Notes under the pieces: generated by a model
The model's input: only the letters and a program-made list of their open reading frames with translations
What the model was told of the DNA's origin: nothing
Databases searched by the model: none
Made by a program: the position numbers and the translations under genes
Shown here: positions 44,207 to 52,856 of the stretch, piece by piece
Numbering within the stretch: the stretch's first letter is position 1
Layout: the number at the start of each line of letters is the position of its first letter
Origin: Aquabacter sp040755535
Lineage (GTDB): Bacteria; Pseudomonadota; Alphaproteobacteria; Rhizobiales; Xanthobacteraceae
DNA: 64,000 nt
Assembly (NCBI GenBank): GCA_040755535.1
Contig: JBFMAV010000015.1
Location: 9,053-73,052, forward strand
Direction of reading: 5' to 3'

Positions 44207-45511
44207 ATGGCTTCTTCTGAAAGTGGTGGCGTGGCCCAGGTGTCAGCCAATCGCTGGCTTCAATTGATCGCCGGCGTTGTCTGCATGGTGGCGGCAGCGA
44301 ACATTCAATATTCCTGGACGCTTTTCGTCCCGGAAATCCAGAACGCCCATGGCTGGAGCCGCGCCTCCATCCAGATCGCGTTCACCGTCTTCGTCGTGGT
44401 GCAGACTTGGCTGACCCCCATCGAGGGTTATTTCATCGACAAGTACGGCCCGCGGGTCGTGGTGTTCGTGGGCGGCGCCTTTACCGGCCTCTCTTGGATC
44501 ATGAACTCCTATGCCACCTCGCTGACCGGCTTCTATGTGGGCGCGGCGATCGGCGGCATCGGCGTCGGCTGCGTGTACGCCACTTGCGTCAACAGCGCGC
44601 TGAAGTGGTTCCCGGACAAGCGCGGTCTCGCGGTGGGCCTCACGGCGGCGGGCTACGGCTCGGGCACCGTCCTCACCATCATGCCGATCGCCAACATGCT
44701 GAAGACGACGTCCTACCAGGATGTGTTCTTCCTGTTCGGCTGCATCCAGGGCATCATCATCCTGCTCGCCGCCGGCTTCCTGCGCGCCCCGCAGAAGGGC
44801 GAGGTGGTGTTCTCCAGCTCGGTCGCCCAGAGCCGTCGCGACTACACGCTGACCGAGGCGCTGAAGACTCCGGTCTTCTGGGTCATGCTCGGCATGTTCA
44901 TCTGCACCGTCACCGGCGGTCTGATGGCGGTCGCCCAGCTCGGCGTCATCGCGGAAGACCTCGGCGTGAAGAAGGTGGAAGTGAACCTCTACTTCTTCGC
45001 CATGGCCGCTCTGCCTTTCGCGCTGATGCTCGACCGCATCCTGAACGGCATTTCGCGCCCGCTGTTCGGCTGGATCTCCGATCATATCGGCCGTGAGAAG
45101 ACCATGTTCTTCGCCTTCGCGATGGAAGGCATCGGCATCGTCGCCCTTGGCACGTTCGGTCACAATCCCTGGGCCTTCATCATCCTCTCGGGCATCGTGT
45201 TCCTGGCCTGGGGCGAAGTGTACTCCCTGTTCTCCGCGACCGCGGCGGACACATTCGGCAGCGCCCATGTCGGCAAGATCTACGGCGTTCTTTATACCGC
45301 CAAGGGTTTCGCCGCTCTTCTGGTTCCGGTGGCGAATCTCATCATGGAAGCCACCGGCTCCTGGGCCACGGTGCTTTACATCGTCGCCGCGATGGACCTC
45401 ACGGCTGCGTTCTCGGCGCTCTTCATCTTGAAGCCGCTGCTCGCACGCCATCACCGGCTCAACCAGGAAGCCGCGGCGCGCGCAGATCTTCAGGCGCCCG
45501 CCCGCGTCTGA
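44207..45511 (+). CDS. oxlT: oxalate/formate antiporter (OxlT-like MFS), first copy
   Basis: 434 residues, twelve membrane segments. IQYSWTLFVPEIQ near TM1 and LFGWISDHIGRE/RPLFG loops are OxlT-like; TM11 has YTAKG, containing the Lys used by OxlT for oxalate, and TM8 has LDRILNG with an Arg. Exchanges oxalate for formate. Downstream of frc by 90 bases, same operon likely. Confidence 0.87.
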   Translation: MASSESGGVAQVSANRWLQLIAGVVCMVAAANIQYSWTLFVPEIQNAHGWSRASIQIAFTVFVVVQTWLTPIEGYFIDKYGPRVVVFVGGAFTGLSWIMNSYATSLTGFYVGAAIGGIGVGCVYATCVNSALKWFPDKRGLAVGLTAAGYGSGTVLTIMPIANMLKTTSYQDVFFLFGCIQGIIILLAAGFLRAPQKGEVVFSSSVAQSRRDYTLTEALKTPVFWVMLGMFICTVTGGLMAVAQLGVIAEDLGVKKVEVNLYFFAMAALPFALMLDRILNGISRPLFGWISDHIGREKTMFFAFAMEGIGIVALGTFGHNPWAFIILSGIVFLAWGEVYSLFSATAADTFGSAHVGKIYGVLYTAKGFAALLVPVANLIMEATGSWATVLYIVAAMDLTAAFSALFILKPLLARHHRLNQEAAARADLQAPARV

Positions 45512-45547
45512 CACAAGTCCCTCCAGCCGTCCTCGGGCGGCTCCTTG

Positions 45548-45577
45548 AAGCCCCGGCGCAAGCCGGGGCTTTTTTTG
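45548..45577 (+). terminator. intrinsic terminator after the first oxlT
   Basis: AAGCCCCGGC, loop GCAA, GCCGGGGCTT followed by six more T. Confidence 0.93.
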
Positions 45578-45589
45578 TTTCAGCCGGGG

Positions 45590-45958
45590 AGTTCCCGTTC
45601 AGCGGTGTCCCCAGCGGGTTTTTTGACCTGTATCGTGATGCGTTGTTGGGAAGTAAAATGAAGATAAATCGACGCATTCGCGACAATAAAAATCCCGTAA
45701 TGCATGGTGAAAATAAATAATAACAAAATAAATATGATTTCTTTTCGAGGTCAATATTGTAATTTCATGTCTTCGCTACATGGGGCCTAACGGTTACATA
45801 GCCGAAATACGCATTCAAAATACAGTATACAGCATTCATAGCTACCCTCCCGAAGCGCGGAGAGGAGTCGGTGCCCTCCCGCGCAATCAGAACGAATGGC
45901 GCCGTCACGGGCCGTTCATCGTCGAAGAAACGATGACCCGTCAGAGGAAGGGTAGGAA
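45590..45958. other. AT-rich intergenic region before the second oxlT
   Basis: About 370 bases without a supportable gene. Positions 45640-45780 are AT-rich. TACAGTATACAGCA at 45821-45834 resembles the GntR-site core GTATAC; the region holds the second oxlT promoter. Confidence 0.5.
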
Positions 45959-47266
45959 ATGTCTCAAACCGGATCGACCACGGCCGGACCCATCGGGGGC
46001 CGCTGGCTCCAATTGGTGATCGGCATCATCTGCATGTCGATGATCGCGAACATGCAATATGGCTGGACCCTGTTCGTCGAGCCCATCGATGAGGCCCACC
46101 ATTGGGGCCGAACCGCCATCCAGGTGGCCTTCACCATCTTTGTGTTGACCGAGACCTGGCTGGTGCCGATCGAAGGCTGGTTCGTCGATAAATTCGGCCC
46201 CCGCATCGTGGTCTTTATCGGCGGCGCGCTGTGTGCGGCGTCCTGGGTGCTGAACTCCATCGCCGATTCCCTTGCCCTGCTCTATGTGGCGGCGGCGATT
46301 GGCGGAACCGGCGCCGGCGCCGTCTATGGCACCTGCGTCGGATCGGCTCTGAAATGGTTCCCGGACCGCCGTGGCCTCGCCGCGGGTCTCACCGCCGCCG
46401 GCTTCGGCGCGGGTTCCGCCTTCACCATCGTTCCGGTTGCGGCCATGATCGAGCGATCGGGCTATCAGGCCACCTTCTTGTTCTTCGGCCTGCTCCAGGG
46501 CGGCGTGGTGCTGCTGCTCGCCTTCCTGCTCCAGTCGCCCAAGAAGGGCCAGTTGCCGGCGTCCGCCAGCAAGGCCGTCCAGCAGTCGCGCCGCGATTAC
46601 GCTCCGCTGGCGATGGTGAAGTCGCCGGTCTTCTGGGTCATGTATGTGATGTTCGTGCTGGTAGCCGGCGGCGGTCTCATGGCGACGGCGCACCTTGGCT
46701 CCATCGCCAAGGATTTCAAGATCGCGGGCGTGCCGGTGTCCATGCTGGGCCTGACCATGCCGGCGCTCACCTTCGCGCTGTCCATCGACCGGGTGTTGAA
46801 CGGCGTATGCCGCCCGTTCTTCGGCTGGGTCTCGGACAATATCGGGCGTGAGAACACCATGTTCGTCGCCTTCGCCGCGGAAGCGATCGGCGTCTTGGCG
46901 CTCGGGCATTTCGGCACCAATCCGATCCTGTTCGTGGTCCTGACCGGGATCGTCTTCTTCGCCTGGGGTGAGATCTACTCGCTGTTTCCGGCAACCTGCG
47001 GCGACACGTTCGGCTCCACCTATGCGACCACAAACGCCGGCCTGCTCTACACCGCCAAGGGTACGGCGTCCCTGCTGGTGCCGGTCGCCAGCGTGGTGGT
47101 GGCGCAGTTTGGAAGCTGGGACGTGGTCTTCATGGTGGCCGCGGCCGTCAACGCGATCGCGGCCCTGATGGCTCTGTTCGTGCTCAAACCCATGCGTGCC
47201 CGCTTCGTCGCGGAGGCGAAGGGGACCGAAGAGGTGGCCGGCGCCCGCGTCAAAGTCGCGGGCTGA
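45959..47266 (+). CDS. oxalate/formate antiporter (OxlT-like MFS), second copy
   Basis: 435 residues, twelve segments, closely similar to the first copy along the whole length (LVEPIDEAHHWGRTAIQ versus the FVPEIQNAHGWSRASIQ region; both share LDRVLNG/LDRILNG and YTAKG). An old tandem duplication with its own promoter and terminator, so substrate range or regulation may differ. Confidence 0.85.
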   Translation: MSQTGSTTAGPIGGRWLQLVIGIICMSMIANMQYGWTLFVEPIDEAHHWGRTAIQVAFTIFVLTETWLVPIEGWFVDKFGPRIVVFIGGALCAASWVLNSIADSLALLYVAAAIGGTGAGAVYGTCVGSALKWFPDRRGLAAGLTAAGFGAGSAFTIVPVAAMIERSGYQATFLFFGLLQGGVVLLLAFLLQSPKKGQLPASASKAVQQSRRDYAPLAMVKSPVFWVMYVMFVLVAGGGLMATAHLGSIAKDFKIAGVPVSMLGLTMPALTFALSIDRVLNGVCRPFFGWVSDNIGRENTMFVAFAAEAIGVLALGHFGTNPILFVVLTGIVFFAWGEIYSLFPATCGDTFGSTYATTNAGLLYTAKGTASLLVPVASVVVAQFGSWDVVFMVAAAVNAIAALMALFVLKPMRARFVAEAKGTEEVAGARVKVAG

Positions 47267-47285
47267 GAGCGGTCGTCCCCGCCAT

Positions 47286-47327
47286 CACCCGCCGCCAGCC
47301 CTCCGGCTTGCGGCGGGTGTTCTTTTT
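47286..47327 (+). terminator. intrinsic terminator after the second oxlT
   Basis: CACCCGCCGC and GCGGCGGGTG arms with a 14-base loop, then TTCTTTTT. Confidence 0.85.
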
Positions 47328-47351
47328 GCGTGCCCGCTCGGCTGGGGCGTA

Positions 47352-47591
47352 TCAGAACGCGCGCGGGAACGACGCCCAGGCCGGATCGGCTTTTTCACTG
47401 CCCTTGTCGCCGCCGAAGCGGGTGGCGGCGGTGCGCTGAAAGGTGTCGGTCTCCAACGACATGGCGATGCCCAGGCCCGGTTCGCCGGCCGGGGCCAGAT
47501 AGGCCTTGGGCACGCCGAAGCTCAGGACGGCGCCCGTGAGGGCAATGCCCGCGACGGCGACAGCGGTCAGGTCAAGCAGGGTCGAGGTCAT
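47352..47591 (-). CDS. small membrane-anchored or exported protein, unknown
   Basis: 79 residues. N-terminal hydrophobic segment (LTAVAVAGIALTGAVLSFG, about 8-26), then a soluble tail with ETDTFQRTAATRFGGDKG. No family recognised. A GTGGTATACAAAA site 70 bases upstream resembles the GntR operators of the oxalate module, so it may be part of that regulon. Confidence 0.5.
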   Translation of the reverse strand: MTSTLLDLTAVAVAGIALTGAVLSFGVPKAYLAPAGEPGLGIAMSLETDTFQRTAATRFGGDKGSEKADPAWASFPRAF

Positions 47592-47660
47592 GATGAACTC
47601 CGGTTTGGGGGCACGCCCCAACAAACTTCGGAACCCATACTGACCTAATCGCTTCCACTC

Positions 47661-47674
47661 GTGGTATACAAAAT
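47661..47674. promoter_or_regulatory. GntR operator-like site upstream of the 79-residue gene
   Basis: GTGGTATACAAAAT contains the GGTATAC core of the sites at 42153 and 42765. It lies between the small gene and pgi and is the only such motif in this gap. Confidence 0.35.
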
Positions 47675-47719
47675 ATTCAGATGGGGCATGCAATGCTGCA
47701 TAGCAGCAATTCGCTGCAC

Positions 47720-49351
47720 TTATGACCGCAGGTGCGAAAGGAGCGCGCGCGTGGAGCCCGACGTCCCCTCCGGAATCGGGCCACCTTGGACCGCAGGCAG
47801 CAAATCGGTGGCCATTTCCTTGCCCAATTCCACGCCCCACTGGTCGAAGGCGTTGATGCCCCAGATGGCCGCTTCCACGAACACGCGGTGCTCGTAAAGG
47901 GCAATGATCTGGCCGAGCGTGAAGGGATCGAGCCGGCGATAGGCGAGGGTGACCGAGGGGCGGTTGCCCGGAAACACCTTGTGCGGCGCGAGCGCCGCGA
48001 CCGCCTCGGCCGAAAGGCCCTTTGCCGCGAGTTGCGCCCGGGCCTCCGCCAGCGACCGGCCGCGCATCAGGGCTTCGGATTGAGCGAGGCAATTGGCCTT
48101 CAGCAATTGGTGATGCAGGACGAGGTCCGGCTCATGGCCCTCCGCCGCGATCAGGAATTCCACGGGGATCACGTCCGTCCCCTGGTGGAGCAATTGGAAG
48201 AAGGCGTGCTGGGCATTGGTGCCGGGCTCGCCCCAGACCAGCGGGCCGGTGGCGGTCAGCGGAGCCTCGCCGTCCAAAGTCACGCTCTTGCCGTTGCTCT
48301 CCATGTCCAATTGCTGGAGATAGGCGGGCAGGCGCGCGAGGCGCTGGTCGTAGGGAATGACCGCGCGGCTCGGATAGGCGCAGACATTGCGGTGCCACAC
48401 GCCCACCAGCGCGAACAGGACCGGCAGGTTCGTCTCCAGCGGCGCCGCGCGGAAATGGGCGTCCATGTCGGCGGCGCCCTCCAGCATCTCGCGGAACCGG
48501 CTCGCCCCCACGGCGATGAGGATGGGCAGGCCGATGGCTGACCAGAGCGAATAGCGCCCCCCCACCCAATCCCAGAAGCCGAAGGTGCGCTCGGGCGCGA
48601 TGCCGAAGGCACGCACATGGTCGAGCGCGGTGGACACGGCGCAGAAATGGTCGCCCACCGCCGCCTCTCCCAGCGCCTGCGCGATGAAGGCGCGGGCGGT
48701 GCGGGCATTGGTCATGGTCTCGACCGTCGTGAAGGTCTTGGAGGCCACGATGAAAAGGGTGGTGGCGGGGTCGAGGCCCTTCAGCGTGTCGGCCATATGG
48801 GCGCCGTCCACGTTGGACACGAAATGGCAGCGCGGCCCGTCATGATAGGGCGCGAGTGCCAGGGTCGCCATGGCGGGGCCGAGGTCCGAGCCGCCAATGC
48901 CGATATTCACCACGTCGCGGAACCGCGCGCCGCCGTGCCCGGCAATGGCGCCCGAGCGGACGCCCTCGGCAAAGGCCGCCAGCCGCGCGAGCGTCTCGCG
49001 CACGCCGGGCTTCACATCGCTCCCGTCCACATCGAGCGCACCGGGCGTCGCGTCGCGCAGGGCCACATGGAGCACGGCGCGATTCTCGGTCGCGTTGATG
49101 CGCGCGCCCGTGAACATGGCCTCGCGCCGCTCTTCGATACCGGCCGCGCGGGCCACATCCAGCAGCAGCGCCCGCGCGTCGGCGGTGAGCGCGGTCTTGG
49201 AATAGTCCATGAGGAACGACCCGTGCGCCGCCGAAAACTCCGCCGCGCGGCCGGGGGATGCGAACAGATCGGCGATGCGGGTGCCCGCGTCGCGCGCGCG
49301 CAGATCCGCAAGGGCGCGCCAGAGGGCGGGCAGGCGGGAACGGTCGCTCAT
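47720..49351 (-). CDS. pgi: glucose-6-phosphate isomerase
   Basis: 543 residues. Signature NIGIGGSDLGP for the sugar-phosphate site, VGGRYSLWSAIGLPI, catalytic Glu in GEPGTNAQH, and the C-terminal GINAFDQWGVELGKE. Interconverts glucose-6-P and fructose-6-P. Start at MSDRSRLP after GAGGAG. Last gene of zwf-pgl-pgi. Confidence 0.97.
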   Translation of the reverse strand: MSDRSRLPALWRALADLRARDAGTRIADLFASPGRAAEFSAAHGSFLMDYSKTALTADARALLLDVARAAGIEERREAMFTGARINATENRAVLHVALRDATPGALDVDGSDVKPGVRETLARLAAFAEGVRSGAIAGHGGARFRDVVNIGIGGSDLGPAMATLALAPYHDGPRCHFVSNVDGAHMADTLKGLDPATTLFIVASKTFTTVETMTNARTARAFIAQALGEAAVGDHFCAVSTALDHVRAFGIAPERTFGFWDWVGGRYSLWSAIGLPILIAVGASRFREMLEGAADMDAHFRAAPLETNLPVLFALVGVWHRNVCAYPSRAVIPYDQRLARLPAYLQQLDMESNGKSVTLDGEAPLTATGPLVWGEPGTNAQHAFFQLLHQGTDVIPVEFLIAAEGHEPDLVLHHQLLKANCLAQSEALMRGRSLAEARAQLAAKGLSAEAVAALAPHKVFPGNRPSVTLAYRRLDPFTLGQIIALYEHRVFVEAAIWGINAFDQWGVELGKEMATDLLPAVQGGPIPEGTSGSTRALLSHLRS

Positions 49352-49361
49352 CAGGGTCTCC

Positions 49362-50063
49362 TCAAGGGCACCAGAAGACGTCCAAGGGCCGGCCAAGGTT
49401 CCGCAGGACGGCACGCACCGGCATGTCCTCTATGGCGCCGTCCGCACGGGCGGCATCGAGAACCTGGCGCTTGCCGGCGCCTTCGATGTGCAGGAACACA
49501 CGGTCCGCCGCGAGGAGCGGGGGAAGCGTGAAGGTAATGCGCGGCTCGCCCGCCGCATCCGCCCGGACTGCCGCAAGGCGGCAGGGCGAAGCGGGATCGA
49601 TGGCCGCTGACAAGCCGTCCGCATGGGGAAAGAAGGAGGCGGTGTGCCCGTCATCGCCCATGCCCAGAACCACGGCGGCGAACGGCAATGCGAGGCCGCC
49701 CGTCTCCCGCTCGGCCTGCGCGAGGCCGTCCTCCGGCGTTGCGGCGCCGGTATAGAGCGGCAGGAAGGACGCTGCGGCTGCAGGCCCCTGGAACAAATGG
49801 CGGCGCACCAGCGCCCCATTGGAGCGCGCCTCGCTCTCCGGCACCCAGCGTTCATCCACAAGCGTCACGCAGATGCGCGACCAGTCGAGCGGTGCGCCCG
49901 ACAGGAGGTCGAAAAAGAGGGCGGGCGTGCGCCCGCCCGAAACGGCGAGGCTGGCCCGCCCGTCGCGCGCGCAGCGCGCCCGCAGCGCCTCGGCCACATG
50001 GGCGGCGAGGGAGCGGGCCAGCGCCGCGCGGTCGGGAAAGGCGCAGAAGGCGATGGGGCTCAC
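49362..50063 (-). CDS. pgl: 6-phosphogluconolactonase
   Basis: 233 residues; SGGRTPALFFDLL, VDERWVPESEARSN and MGDDGHTASFFP motifs of the Pgl/NagB fold. Hydrolyses the product of Zwf. The GTG start overlaps the zwf stop (GTGA). Confidence 0.95.
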   Translation of the reverse strand: MSPIAFCAFPDRAALARSLAAHVAEALRARCARDGRASLAVSGGRTPALFFDLLSGAPLDWSRICVTLVDERWVPESEARSNGALVRRHLFQGPAAAASFLPLYTGAATPEDGLAQAERETGGLALPFAAVVLGMGDDGHTASFFPHADGLSAAIDPASPCRLAAVRADAAGEPRITFTLPPLLAADRVFLHIEGAGKRQVLDAARADGAIEDMPVRAVLRNLGRPLDVFWCP

Positions 50064-51532
50064 GCGTCGTCCATCCAGGTGCGCCCGTCCCGCTCGATCA
50101 GCGCGATGGAGGCGGACGGCCCCCAGGTGCCGGCCGTATAGGGCTTGGGCGGTTCGCGGGAATTGCGCCAGGCATCAAGGATCGGGTCGATCCAGCGCCA
50201 CGCGGCCTCCACCTCGTCGCGCCGCATGAACAAGGTCTGGTTGCCCCGCACCACATCCATGATCAGGCGTTCATAGGCGTCCACATTGCGCACGCCAAAG
50301 GCTTCCGCGAAGCTCATGTCGAGCGGCACATGCTGGAGGCGCATGCCGCCGGGGCCGGGATCCTTGATCATCAGCCAGAGCTTCACGCCCTCGTCCGGCT
50401 GCAGGCGGATGACGAGGCGGTTCGCCCGAATCTGCCCCGCGGTCCCGTCGAACACGGAATGGGGAATCGGCTTGAAGGCGACGACGATCTCGGACACGCG
50501 GCTCGCCAGGCGCTTGCCGGTGCGCAGATAGAATGGCACGCCGGCCCAGCGCCAATTGCCGATCTCGGCCTTGATGGCGACGAAGGTCTCGGTCTCGCTG
50601 GGCACGGCGGCAGCGAGTTCTTCCTGATAGCCGGGCACGGCGCCGCCGGAGGAGGCGCCGGCGCGATACTGCCCCCGCACGGTCAGGTGCTCGGCATTGG
50701 TTTCGTTGATGGGCTCCAGGGCTTTCAGAACCTTGAGCTTTTCATCGCGCACAGCGTCCGCGTCCATGGTCACCGGCGGCTCCATGGCCACGAGGCACAG
50801 GAGCTGGAGCATGTGGTTCTGCACCATGTCGCGCAGCGCGCCCGCCGTGTCGTAATAGCCCGCGCGACCGGCGACGCCGAGGCTTTCGGCCACCGTGATC
50901 TGCACATGGTCCACATGGGCCTGGTTCCAGACCGGCTCGAACAGGGCATTGGCGAAGCGCAGCGCCATCAGGTTCTGCACCGTTTCCTTGCCCAGATAAT
51001 GATCGATGCGGAACACCGATTCTTCGGGGAAGACCTTGCCCACGGCGGCATTCACGGCGCGCGCGGAGGCGAGATCCTTGCCCACCGGCTTTTCCACCAC
51101 CACGCGCGTCTGCGGGGTGACGAGGCCGTGGGCGCCGATGCGGGCGCAGATGTCGTCGAACAGGTCCGGTCCAACCGCCAGATAGAAAACACGCACCCGG
51201 TCCGGCGCCTGGGCAAGGCTCTGGCAGAGATCGTCCCAGCCCTCGTCGGAGACTGCATCCACCATCACATAGGAAGTCTGCGCCAGGAACCGCGCGAGCG
51301 TGTCGGGCTCGGGGTGGGAGGTGCTCTCCTGCACCGCCTCGCGGGCGAACGCGCGGAATTCCTCGTCCGCCATGGGGCGGCGCGAGACGCCGATCACCCG
51401 CGCCTCGGGCGGCATCTGGCCGGCCAACGCGCGTTCATACAAAGCGGGGAGGAGCTTGCGTTTGGCGAGGTCGCCGGTGGCCCCGAACACGACGATATCG
51501 AAGGGCTCGACCGAAATGACCCGCGCGACCAT
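50060..51532 (-). CDS. zwf: glucose-6-phosphate dehydrogenase
   Basis: 490 residues; NADP motif GATGDLAKRKLLPAL, catalytic RIDHYLGKETVQNLMALRF. First gene of zwf-pgl-pgi, which feeds the Entner-Doudoroff and pentose phosphate pathways. The frame extends 17 codons upstream; MVARVISVEPFDIVVFG is the family-typical start. Confidence 0.97.
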   Translation of the reverse strand: MVARVISVEPFDIVVFGATGDLAKRKLLPALYERALAGQMPPEARVIGVSRRPMADEEFRAFAREAVQESTSHPEPDTLARFLAQTSYVMVDAVSDEGWDDLCQSLAQAPDRVRVFYLAVGPDLFDDICARIGAHGLVTPQTRVVVEKPVGKDLASARAVNAAVGKVFPEESVFRIDHYLGKETVQNLMALRFANALFEPVWNQAHVDHVQITVAESLGVAGRAGYYDTAGALRDMVQNHMLQLLCLVAMEPPVTMDADAVRDEKLKVLKALEPINETNAEHLTVRGQYRAGASSGGAVPGYQEELAAAVPSETETFVAIKAEIGNWRWAGVPFYLRTGKRLASRVSEIVVAFKPIPHSVFDGTAGQIRANRLVIRLQPDEGVKLWLMIKDPGPGGMRLQHVPLDMSFAEAFGVRNVDAYERLIMDVVRGNQTLFMRRDEVEAAWRWIDPILDAWRNSREPPKPYTAGTWGPSASIALIERDGRTWMDDA

Positions 51533-51726
51533 GCCTTGCCTCCGTCTGTGCCCGGTCCCGTGCCGCCGGACGGACCGGCGCACGCGGCGAGGCGAATTTC
51601 CTATCTACAGGAAACGGCTAACGATTTCATGTAAGCGCTTGAAGGCAAGGGCGTGGCGCGCGCGCGGCCAGAAGGGGGACTTTCGCGGTCCTCTGGTCTT
51701 TGGCCCCCGGCGCCGTCCAAACGACG

Positions 51727-51805
51727 AAACCCGCGCGGCCGGGCCACGCGGGTTCGAAACTCAAGCGAAGTCAGACGTCAAGCCGCGCGGGCTTTGACCC
51801 GCGCG
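51727..51805 (-). terminator. paired hairpins after rpsU
   Basis: Two stems: AACCCGCG/CGCGGGTT at 51728-51754 and CGCGCGGG-ctttga-CCCGCGCG at 51784-51805. T runs are short, so this is a likely but weak terminator of the rpsU transcript. Confidence 0.5.
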
Positions 51806-51830
51806 CAACCGCACCAGCGGCGCTGAAAAA

Positions 51831-52058
51831 TCAGCGGGTGCGGGGCTTGGAGGGCAGCAGGCCCTCGCGCTGGGCGCGCTTGCGGGCCAGCTTGCGGGCG
51901 CGACGGACGGCCTCGGCCTCCTCGCGGGCGCGCTTCTCGGACGGCTTCTCGTAGTGGCCACGCAGCTTCATCTCGCGGAAGATCCCCTCACGCTGCATCT
52001 TCTTCTTGAGCGCCTTGAGGGCCTGATCAACATTGTTGTCGCGGACGAGAACTTGCAC
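51831..52058 (-). CDS. rpsU: 30S ribosomal protein S21
   Basis: 75 residues, starting MQVLVRDNNVDQALKALKKKMQREG, basic throughout and ending RKLARKRAQREGLLPSK. A single gene with a visible promoter upstream. Confidence 0.95.
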   Translation of the reverse strand: MQVLVRDNNVDQALKALKKKMQREGIFREMKLRGHYEKPSEKRAREEAEAVRRARKLARKRAQREGLLPSKPRTR

Positions 52059-52167
52059 GTGTTGCCTCTTCGAGCTGTTGCGCCGATCGAACTTCGCACT
52101 TGAATGAAACGCTCACGGCCAAGTGGCGTGCACAGCACGCAAGGTCACCTTCCGTGAAAGGAGCGCC

Positions 52168-52196
52168 CTCATACCAGAGTTGCAGGGCATTGTCCA
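52168..52196 (-). promoter_or_regulatory. sigma-70 promoter of rpsU
   Basis: Minus strand TGGACA, 17-base spacer, TATGAG; reads toward rpsU and starts within the gap to cmk. Confidence 0.6.
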
Positions 52197-52216
52197 CTTA
52201 CCGGTGACGGGCTTGA

Positions 52217-52849
52217 TCACCGTTCCCCGCTTTTGACCCTCACGATCTCCATGGCCGCCGCAAAGGCCTCTTCGATGCCGAGGTCGGAGGTATCGATCTC
52301 GACCGCATCGGCCGCCTTGGCAAGCGGCGCGGAGGCGCGGCCGGAATCGCGGGCATCCCGTTCGCGGATATCCGCGAGCACGCCATCCAGGGTCACGTCC
52401 GCGCCCCGGCCCAGCAATTCCTTGAAGCGCCGGAGCGCCCGGATCTCCGGCGCGGCGGTGATGAACAGCTTCACCGCCGCATCGGGGCAAATGACCGTGC
52501 CGATGTCCCGCCCGTCCAGTACCGCGCCGCCCGGCCGCGCGGCGAAGGCGCGCTGCAGGTCGAGCAGGGCGGCACGAACGGCGGGCCGTGCCGCCACGAT
52601 GGAGGCGGCCGCGCCGGTCTCTGCGTCCCTCAGGGAATCGGGATCGAGCGTCGCGAGGTCGAGCATGCGGGCGGCGGCAAGGCTCGCTGCCTCGTCCTCC
52701 AGCACCCCGTCCTTCAGGCAGCGTGCGCCCACGGCGCGATAGAGCAATCCCGTATCGAGATGGGGCAGGCCGACGGTCTCCGCGATGCGGCGGGCAAGGG
52801 TTCCCTTGCCCGAGGCGGCCGGGCCGTCGATGGCGATGACGAGACTCAT
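52217..52849 (-). CDS. cmk: cytidylate kinase
   Basis: 210 residues. P-loop DGPAASGKGTLAR, LDTGLLYRAVG and GRDIGTVICPDAAVKLFITA motifs. Phosphorylates CMP/dCMP. In many relatives rpsA follows cmk; here rpsU is next and rpsA is absent. Translated after aroA with a 7-base gap. Confidence 0.95.
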   Translation of the reverse strand: MSLVIAIDGPAASGKGTLARRIAETVGLPHLDTGLLYRAVGARCLKDGVLEDEAASLAAARMLDLATLDPDSLRDAETGAAASIVAARPAVRAALLDLQRAFAARPGGAVLDGRDIGTVICPDAAVKLFITAAPEIRALRRFKELLGRGADVTLDGVLADIRERDARDSGRASAPLAKAADAVEIDTSDLGIEEAFAAAMEIVRVKSGER

Positions 52850-52856
52850 GGCGCCG

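Noticed and set aside
47720..47760. A CRISPR-like or tRNA-like repeat near the pgi end
   Set aside because: No repeated spacing or cloverleaf; only a short unique AT-richer stretch.
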